Assembly: GCA_964019335.1 (NCBI GenBank) | Contig: OZ025671.1 | Span: forward strand, 496,001-560,000 | Direction: 5' to 3' | Length of the DNA stretch: 64,000 nucleotides | Source of the DNA: Diplonema japonicum | Taxonomy: Eukaryota; Euglenozoa; Diplonemea; Diplonemida; Diplonemidae | Shown: piece after piece, positions 58,001 to 64,000 of the stretch | Layout: each line of letters opens with the position of its first letter | Numbering within the stretch: position 1 is the first letter of the stretch | Program-made: the position numbers and the translations under genes | Notes under the pieces: model-generated | Database searches by the model: none | What the model was told of the DNA's origin: nothing | The model's input: only the letters and a program-made list of their open reading frames with translations

Positions 58001-61000
58001 CCGTGTATTCCACCACAACGTCCTTCACGTCTTGATTGAAGGCGTTTGCCAAGTCTTGCCTGATCGCATCGCCCACAGCACCGCGCGACGCGGACCCCCT
58101 TGCCAAGTTGCCAAAGAGCACAGTTCCCTGCACAGGAGTCACGCTGCCTGACCCATCGATATCGATGCTTGGTGTCTGCGTCATCCACCCGCCCATCAGA
58201 GGGAGCTGTAATGCTCCAATCATTTGGTTCATCTTTGCTACCGCGTTCTGGGCTTCCTGCTCGTTGCTGCACCGGATTTGTATCAGCGCCTGAGACCCGT
58301 TGGTTGGGTTCTTCGTCAGTGTTGCACTTATCCTGTAAGAGTCGAGGTCAAGTAAGTTCGCGATGTCCTGTCCGAGGGCGCCCTGAATGCTGCTGGTCCC
58401 AGCCTCCGACGGCCCTGCTTGTTCGGCAGCAGCTATCGCAAAGTGGGCATTTGTCACCCAGATGACATAGTGCGCCAATGTCTTTAAGCCGTACATAGCA
58501 GTGTATACGTCCTCGGCGGGTGGGATTGTCATGTCACCGGGCAGCAGAGTGCTTGCTGTCCTATAAGCAACTTCGGAGTGCTCGGAGTCTATTGCTGTCT
58601 GCCATGTGAGCAACGAGCCCGCTGACTGCGTGTAGGATGACACGCCCACAGTGATGGAATCGCTCGGTATTTTCATGGCAGTTGCAAGATAACTATTCAC
58701 AGCGCTCTTCATTGCCTGCAGAGCGCCTGCCTTACCCATCACCACGCTCCAAGCTGTGCCGGTCATACGGTGCTCACCCCTTACAGTGTCAACTGATGCT
58801 CGTGTGATTTGCACTGCTGCATTTGCAACAGACGACGCTGCTGAGTCCAGAGTCACGCCTGGGGTGATGACAAGCCCCTGCTGCACGGCAGACAGAAGAG
58901 TGTTGCGCATCTCATTAGGGTTCACAGACAGAATAGACACGTGCATCACAGCCTTCCCGGTGCGGTCAGCCACTAGTATCGCAGAAACGTCTCCTGCATC
59001 GAGCGTGAAGGTAGCACGGAGGGCACTGGTGATGGTGGTCTCCAGTGCAGATGTAACAGCAATAGCTTCGACGAAGCGGAAAGTGGCATCAACACGGCTC
59101 TGGGCCGTGCTGTCGGAAGCCTTCAGCGCCACGAGCATGTCGCTGAGTTGATTGAGCAGAGGGGTTACATTTTCGATGGTGGCCTTGCCCGTTGGGGGTG
59201 TGTAAGAAAAAGTCACAAAGGTCACTGACGACACAAGGGAGGACACAACAAATGAGCCCGAGACGGTGTCACCCACGAAACTGTTAGAGGTGTGGAACCT
59301 CGGTGCCACGCGGAGACGAACGGTCGCAGTGCTGCCTGGTGCGATGGTGGCGATCGCTATGCAGTCCGACACACTGCAGCCAGCGGTGTTCTCGTCTTGT
59401 GTAACTTCACTGTAAACGACTTCGCTGTGCAGGACAACACCGTTAACAATGTTAAGAACGCCCTCCGGCTGGTAGACGTGTCCTCTGTTCGTGTTCGACA
59501 GTGTGAAGACGAGGTCGAAGGGCTTCCCGGGGCCTTGGTGCTGCGATCTGTCTGTGGGGCTCAGTGCAATCGCAACATTGGAAACTTCAATGGGCCATGA
59601 CCCAGAGGAGCTGACAGTGCTACCCGAAGGCACTTCTGCGTTCACCGAAGCGGTGAGTGACCCACAGCCGTTCACAGGCACGAAGCACGCCACACTACTG
59701 ATCGTCACTGCCTCATTCGCATTCATGGCACGCGTCAGTGTACAGCTCATGCCTATTGACGACTTCACACATCTCGCGTCGTCGCTTGCTGCATTCCTGC
59801 GCTGCACGACGTGCACGGTCGACGCACCGCTGCACGACACGTTTGTGCTCGCGTAGCCACCTGTTGGTGTGTGTTGCGTAACGGTTGCACTGCTGCATAC
59901 ATGATATGGATACTTCCACGTTAGCGCTGGGGCCCGCACCGCCGTTGGTGACTTGGATCAGCAGAGGTTCATAGATGCCCCTTGCGGCATTGACAGTGTT
60001 CAGATTCACAGACGCACTTGCCAGCTGTGATTGTATTGGTGTTACAGTATTTCTTCATACCACTTCACCCGTGGGCGCCGGGGTGGGTGCGGGGGTAGGC
60101 ACTGGTGTCGGTGCCGGGGTGAGGGGAACGGTCAAGGTAACGGTTTTAGATTCAGTTGCAGTCTGTTGCGTTTGCGTACGACATTGCCACATACCACGGT
60201 CTGCGACTGCGATGCAGTGTGTGAGGGTGTCACTGAGTGTGTGTCCGTGGGGGTGACGTAGAAAGTTGGGCTCACCGAGGAGCTGATTGTTTCCGTCAGT
60301 GTGGGAAGCGTCACCGAAGGTGTGAGTGTCGGGAGGGTGATGGTCCCCGAGGCGGACCGCGTCAAGCGCGTCGGGGACACAGACGCAGTCATTGTCCCCA
60401 CCGTCATGCTCCAAGTGGGGCTCTCCGTAAAGGTAGCGGAGGGCGTGGGGATTGATTCAGTGAAGGTTAACGTCTTGATGGTGAAGCTGGGAGTAGGCGT
60501 TCCCGTGCCTGTGAAGGTCGCGGTGAGTGTTGGCAGTGTTGCTGTGCCCGTTGGCATGGTGATGCTCTCTGTGGCGCTGAGAGACACCGTGGCAGTTGCT
60601 GTTAATGTGGGCAATGTCACAGAAACAGAGGCTGTAGGTGTCACGCTTCCCGTCGGTGTGGGCAGAGTGGAGCTTGGTGTGCTCGACTTCGTCGGCGTGG
60701 AGCTGAGGGACGTGGTTGCTGTGGGGATCGTCATGCTGACTGTTGATGTGAGTGAGTCGGTCCCTGTTGCTGTTGGTGTGGGCACCGTCTGCGACACTGT
60801 CTCGCTCACCGTCGCCGTGGGCGTTGTAGTGAAGGTGCTTGTGCCCGTGGGGACTGTCAAACTCTCTGTGATGCTGAGGCTGGCTGTCATCGTCTCGGTG
60901 GGAGTGGGCAGTGTGCGCGTCTGCGTCACCGAAAGCGTTTGTGTTGTGGTTTCAGTCGGGGTAGGTACAGTGAAAGAGACAGTGGAGGTAAGGCTCTCAG

Positions 61001-61766
61001 TGTAGGTGGCAGTTCCCGTAGGGACCGTCATGCTCACTGTGCGCGACATACTGACTGTTTCCGAGGCAGTTCCCGTGGGCACCGTCATGCTCACCGTGCG
61101 CGACATGGTGATGGTGTCTGAGGCAGTGCCCGTGGGGACCGTCATGCTCACTGTGCGTGACATACTGACTGTGTCGGAGGCAGTTCCCGTGGGTACAGTC
61201 ATGCTCACCGTGCGCGACATGGTGATGGTGTCCGAGGCAGTGCCCGTGGGGACCGTCATACTCACCGTTGAAGAAGATGTGACCGAAATTGTTGCGGTTC
61301 GGATAGTCAGACTTTCGGACATTGTGGCGGTGGCCGTGGGCAGCGTCATCGTATCTGAGAGGGTAGGGGTGGGGATGGTCTGGGTCATCGTTTCAGACTG
61401 AGTCGCAGTGGGCACCGTTACACTCACTGAAGAAGTAAGGGTAGGAGTAGGGATGGTCTGGCTCACCGTTTCAGACTGAGTCGCAGTGGGCACCGTTACA
61501 CTCACCGAGGATGTGAGGGTAGGAACAGTTAGGCTTTCAGTTGCTGAAGCTGTCAGCGTAGGCAATGTAATGCTCTCTGAGGCGGTTAACGTAGGCACTG
61601 TAATGCTCTCCGAGGCGGTTAACGTGGGAAGCGTCATACTCACTGTCTCTGAGAAGGTAGCCGTAGGAGTGGGAAGTGTAGTTGTAAAAGTTTCCGTGCG
61701 TGTAGGCGCTACCCCGTTCGCAGTGCTAACACATAGCAATAGAAGGGGCCCTACCCAGACCCTCAT
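55089..61766 (-). CDS. Giant polycystin-1-like surface protein with mucin-like stalk and WGDG repeats
   Basis: 2189 residues in four exons (61766-60195, 60162-60061, 60024-59901, 59860-55089); introns are only 32, 36 and 40 nt and all keep frame. Order: signal peptide (MRVWVGPLLLLCVSTANG); about 540 residues of Thr/Ser/Pro/Val repeats (TVSMTVPTGT type), probably O-glycosylated; a Cys-containing beta-sandwich region; repeated alpha/beta modules (about 800-1330) possibly SEA-like; two canonical EF-hands (DTDRNGVVSSSE near 1346, DTNGDQEITVVE near 1386); TM1 near 1586; HAWLMWVTPEHSGVRHVR, like the polycystin-1 pre-TM2 segment; TM2-TM3 near 1653-1700; five SH3-like repeats (about 1783-2055) with ALFDGEWHPA and VDWGDGTG; TM4-TM5 near 2103-2150 ending VIEPLRNLL. 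A PLAT domain and a channel part are not seen. Polycystin-1 homology is inferred from the TM order; the stalk and EF-hand calls are firm. Confidence 0.75.
61012..61263. repeat. 57-bp tandem repeat in the stalk-coding region
   Basis: At least four consecutive 57-bp units, each encoding 19 residues of the type TASDTITMSRTVSMTVPTG. Alternate units are more alike (two variants alternate), so the duplication step was probably two units of 57 bp (114 bp). Confidence 0.9.
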
Positions 61767-62436
61767 CTCATGCCCTGTAGTAAGCTAGTAGATACAAATA
61801 CAAGCAAGAGGACAATGCAAGGAAGAAACAAGACTGACGGATAGCATGCTAAGGTGCAAAGTGGCATTCGTAGGAACGCGCCATCACCGTAACATGAAAA
61901 AAGGGGGGGAGCGATAAAGAAGAAAAAAAAGAAGAAGAAAAAGAAGAAAAGAAAAGAAGAACGGACGGTCACTACCCCTTATGTGGAGTATTGCCTTCGT
62001 TCCTAGCCGACCCTTCTTAAAGAAAGAACCCCCCCCCCTTTTTTTATTCCCCCCATTGTCACTAGGTATTTTATTTTCTTTCTATTTTGTGCACGTGTAT
62101 TTCCCCCCTTTTTTCTTTTAGAAACAAGAGTGTGAGTGAAAAATAAAAAAAAAAATGCAAACTCGATCAGTCTTTGCGGAACGTGCGATTGGTGCCCACC
62201 GTGGACTGGGTATCCTACAAAAAAAAAGAATATGAGGGGTTTTTTTTTATTTATTATTTTATTTTACCTCTTTTGTTCTCTTTACCTCATTTTCAAAAAA
62301 AAAAAAAGTAAAAAGAAAGTCGTTTTCAGAAAAAAACCAGGGGAAAAAAAAAAAAAAAAGAATTCAGAGAAATGAAAGAAAAAGAATATATGAGTTAAAG
62401 GAGGCCGGTGTTGGCGGCGCCCTGCACAAGAACTGT
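61767..62436. other. Spacer upstream of the giant gene
   Basis: No gene. The 200 bp next to 61766 holds the promoter region of the giant gene. The stretch 61900-61960 is A/G-rich on the plus strand. Further right come homopolymers and T-rich DNA. Confidence 0.5.
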
Positions 62437-62820
62437 CTACTTGATTACAGGGGGCGCGCCGCGGCCGAGTTGTAGCTTCTTCTGCGTTGCGGTGTACAGC
62501 TCAACCCCAGCCGGTGCCCGGGTAACCAAGATTCTGCGCTCGTGCAGTTTGCTGCCTGTTCGTCACCCTGAGCATCTGCATTATGTTCTTCCACTCGGGC
62601 GCTACCGGTGATGACCGACGAGGAGGTCAACAGCGAACAACACATCTGATGGTTTTCTTATATTTTCAGTTATCCCCACCACCTTAAAAGAAAGAGAGCA
62701 TATAAAAAAAGAAAATAGAACCTGCGCCGTGTTGCTTGTCACTCCGGTCAAAGGCGTAACACCACCACCCCTCCCTCCCTTCCTTCCTTTTTTTCCTTCT
62801 TTTCCCGCAACCTCGGCCAT
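62437..62820 (-). CDS. Small basic protein of 96 residues, three exons
   Basis: Three exons join in frame: 62820-62722, 62682-62606 and 62551-62437, with introns of 39 and 54 nt. The N-terminus is Lys/Gly-rich (AGKEGKKGRKGGRGGG). Then a compact part reads VVGITENIRKPSDVLFAVDL, HERRILVTR and GVELYTATQKK, with helix-helix-beta hairpin character like a winged helix. The layout (basic tail then winged helix) recalls small ribosomal protein eS25, but I see no sequence match strong enough to name it. The first intron starts GTTCTA, an unusual donor, so that join is less certain; leaving it unspliced would also keep frame. Confidence 0.4.
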
Positions 62821-63005
62821 ACTAACTTCATGCTTTAAGGCACAGAAATAAAGAGGAACCAAATATGCAGAAGTTTTTCTTTCACACCCTTTCTTTTCTA
62901 AAAATCCTCCACCTGTCGCAAATATACCAAATTAAGTACCTCATTCAGTGTTATATAATATCACCGGAACAGTAGATGGAATAGATGAACGGGGAAGAGG
63001 AGTAC

Positions 63006-63046
<41 letters not shown>

Positions 63047-63124
63047 TCAAAAAAAGAAGAGAAAACAGAACCTAAAAGAAAAAAAAAAAAGAAAAAAAGA
63101 AAAAAAGAAAAAAAAGAACTTATT
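62821..63124. other. Purine-rich spacer
   Basis: A run of about 33 A residues at 63007-63041 and further GAAA-type tracts. No gene seen. Confidence 0.6.
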
Positions 63125-63403
63125 TCACAACAGTAACTTCATAACGCCATGCGATTGCTTCGATTTCGCAAGGTCGAGGGGGGTTTCCCCTGCTTTGTTC
63201 TTCAGGTATTTGTTACACCCGAAGTCTAGAATCGCCTTTTTTTTTTCTTTTTTTTCCCCCCCTTTTTCTTCTTCTTCTTCTTCCCACACCTTTGCCGCTT
63301 TTGGTCTTTCAAACAACGCAGCCCAATGGAGTGGTGTGTCACCTTCCTCATCCGCAGAGTTGCAGGTTTCCTTCGTAAGCAGTGCCGAGAGGATGCTGGC
63401 CTT

Positions 63404-63406
<3 letters not shown>
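63125..63406 (-). CDS. 3' end of an ankyrin-repeat gene
   Basis: The minus-strand frame contains EEGDTPLHWAALFERPKAAK and, after removal of a 54-nt intron (63289-63236), AILDFGCNKYLKNKAGETPL. With that intron removed, the distance from TPLHWAA to TPLDLAK is exactly the 33 residues of an ankyrin repeat; unspliced, an EEEEEEKGGEKK insert would break it. The protein ends VMKLLL. An ATG at 63406 is available, but it lies directly against a T-run and the TE end, and ATGAAG could instead be the end of an intron (AAG acceptor), so the true gene probably had more 5' exons. The piggyBac copy starting at 63458 lies 52 bp upstream and may have cut the gene or its promoter. Confidence 0.6.
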
Positions 63407-63446
<40 letters not shown>

Positions 63447-63457
63447 TATTATTATAA

Positions 63458-64000
63458 CCCCTAAACGCCCGCGCGGACGTTTTTGTCCTTATTTCAAAAT
63501 TTGCTTTTTCGCTAAGTACTTTTTTTTTGAACACGGCCCCTGGACTTCAAAATATGGCATTGTTGCGCGGTTTATTTTGTCTTGGAACTACATTTTGCGT
63601 TAAAAGTTTTGTTTTAATTGAAACCGGCAGGGTTGGCTTAAAATGAAATCAGATGGTCAAAATAGCAGCGAAAACGTGAGTCTCCCCCGACTGGTCAGAA
63701 AAAGAAGAAAAAGACGATGAGGCGGTCAAAGAGGGGCCGGAAACGATGCTTGGGTGGGAGAAATACTCCCAAAGCGCCCGAAACATATCATTTCCGTAAA
63801 AAGGTGGGCTTTGGACACCTCTAGGTGAAGCGGCCAATGAGGAGGGTGTTTTTAATCTTTTTTTTTTACACACGCGGTACTTGAGCTCATAGTTTCTTCC
63901 ACGAACGGTCGTTTCGGTTCAAAAAAACAGCACAATAAAAGTCATGGCACCACGAAAAAGCAACTCGGTGGGCATCAAGGTAATCGCTACATGCGACTCA
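63458..64000 (+). mobile_element. piggyBac-type transposon, family B, second copy, cut by the window edge
   Basis: Begins with the same inverted repeat (CCCCTAAACGCCCG, 63458-63471) and continues GCGCGGACG, matching the right end of the copy at 44296-45157 in inverted orientation over about 190 bp. It is flanked by ATAA (63454-63457), the complement of TTAT, as at the equivalent end of the other copy. The other end is outside the window. Confidence 0.85.
63643..64000 (+). pseudogene. Family B piggyBac-like transposase, interrupted, partial
   Basis: Starts at ATG 63643 and contains the N-terminal part missing from the 44-kb copy. One frame reads GPETMLGWEKYSQSARNISF, then a TAA stop (63797-63799), then GGLWTPLGEAANEEGVFNLF, the conserved GL...P...F..FF block of piggyBac proteins. 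A one-base shift in the following T-run then leads to AVLELIVSSTNG, shared with the other copy. A possible 23-nt intron (63688-63710, GTGAGT to CAG) would place the upstream start in this frame. The stop and the shift make this copy inactive as it stands. Confidence 0.75.

Noticed and set aside
60301-61005. Plus-strand Val/Gly-rich frame over the stalk region
   Set aside because: Antisense of the Thr/Ser repeats; the minus strand has a signal peptide and joins four exons.
1-64000. tRNA, rRNA and CRISPR arrays
   Set aside because: None seen by eye. No GTTCRAATC-type T-arm with matching cloverleaf, no conserved rRNA blocks and no spaced direct repeats were found; a tRNAscan or Infernal search would be decisive.

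Overview
The window is nuclear DNA from a unicellular eukaryote whose lineage I cannot name. The evidence is eukaryote-only gene families (clathrin adaptor sigma chain, SDE2, CELF-type RNA-binding protein, polycystins, alkylglycerol monooxygenase, CAP-Gly), spliceosomal introns, and piggyBac-type transposons. The standard genetic code fits. Genes are compact and fairly GC-rich. They are separated by spacers full of A, T, G and C homopolymers, with some GT and TAAAA microsatellites.

Every gene I can support is on the minus strand, so the window reads as one one-way array from about 63.4 kb down to 1 kb. Right to left it holds: an ankyrin-repeat gene beside a transposon; a small basic protein; a 2189-residue polycystin-1-like surface protein with a mucin-like stalk and five cytoplasmic WGDGTG repeats; a LYAR zinc-finger protein; a GT61-like glycosyltransferase; a polycystin-2-like channel; a CELF-like RNA-binding protein; a piggyBac deletion derivative; a coiled-coil protein; two very small ORFs; a protein kinase fused to a CAP-Gly domain; a protein tyrosine phosphatase; two unknown proteins; a second piggyBac relic; alkylglycerol monooxygenase; a GH18 chitinase-like protein; GPC1; a nucleolin-like RNA-binding protein; a kelch protein with a degenerate inositol 5-phosphatase-like middle; a VIT/vWA protein; two tandem purple acid phosphatases; a disordered protein; a D-lactate dehydrogenase-type flavo/iron-sulfur protein; SDE2; AP-1 sigma; and two unknown proteins.

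Many genes become complete only after tiny introns are removed. I could place 21 by frame-restoring GT...AG junctions. Most are 25 to 58 nt, the favoured donor is GTATG and the favoured acceptor is CAG. The longer ones carry A-runs or CA/GT microsatellites. Two transposon families are present. Family A (27420-29075) has 14-bp inverted repeats and TTAA duplications. Family B (44296-45157, and from 63458 to the window edge) has different 14-bp inverted repeats flanked by TTAT. All copies are broken.

The most interesting group is the polycystin-1-like gene and the polycystin-2-like channel, only two genes apart. The first appears to have about five membrane segments and the second six, together matching the 11 of a full polycystin-1. 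GPC1 and AGMO, both acting on choline or ether lipids, lie 3.3 kb apart with the chitinase gene between. No rRNA, tRNA or CRISPR was recognised.
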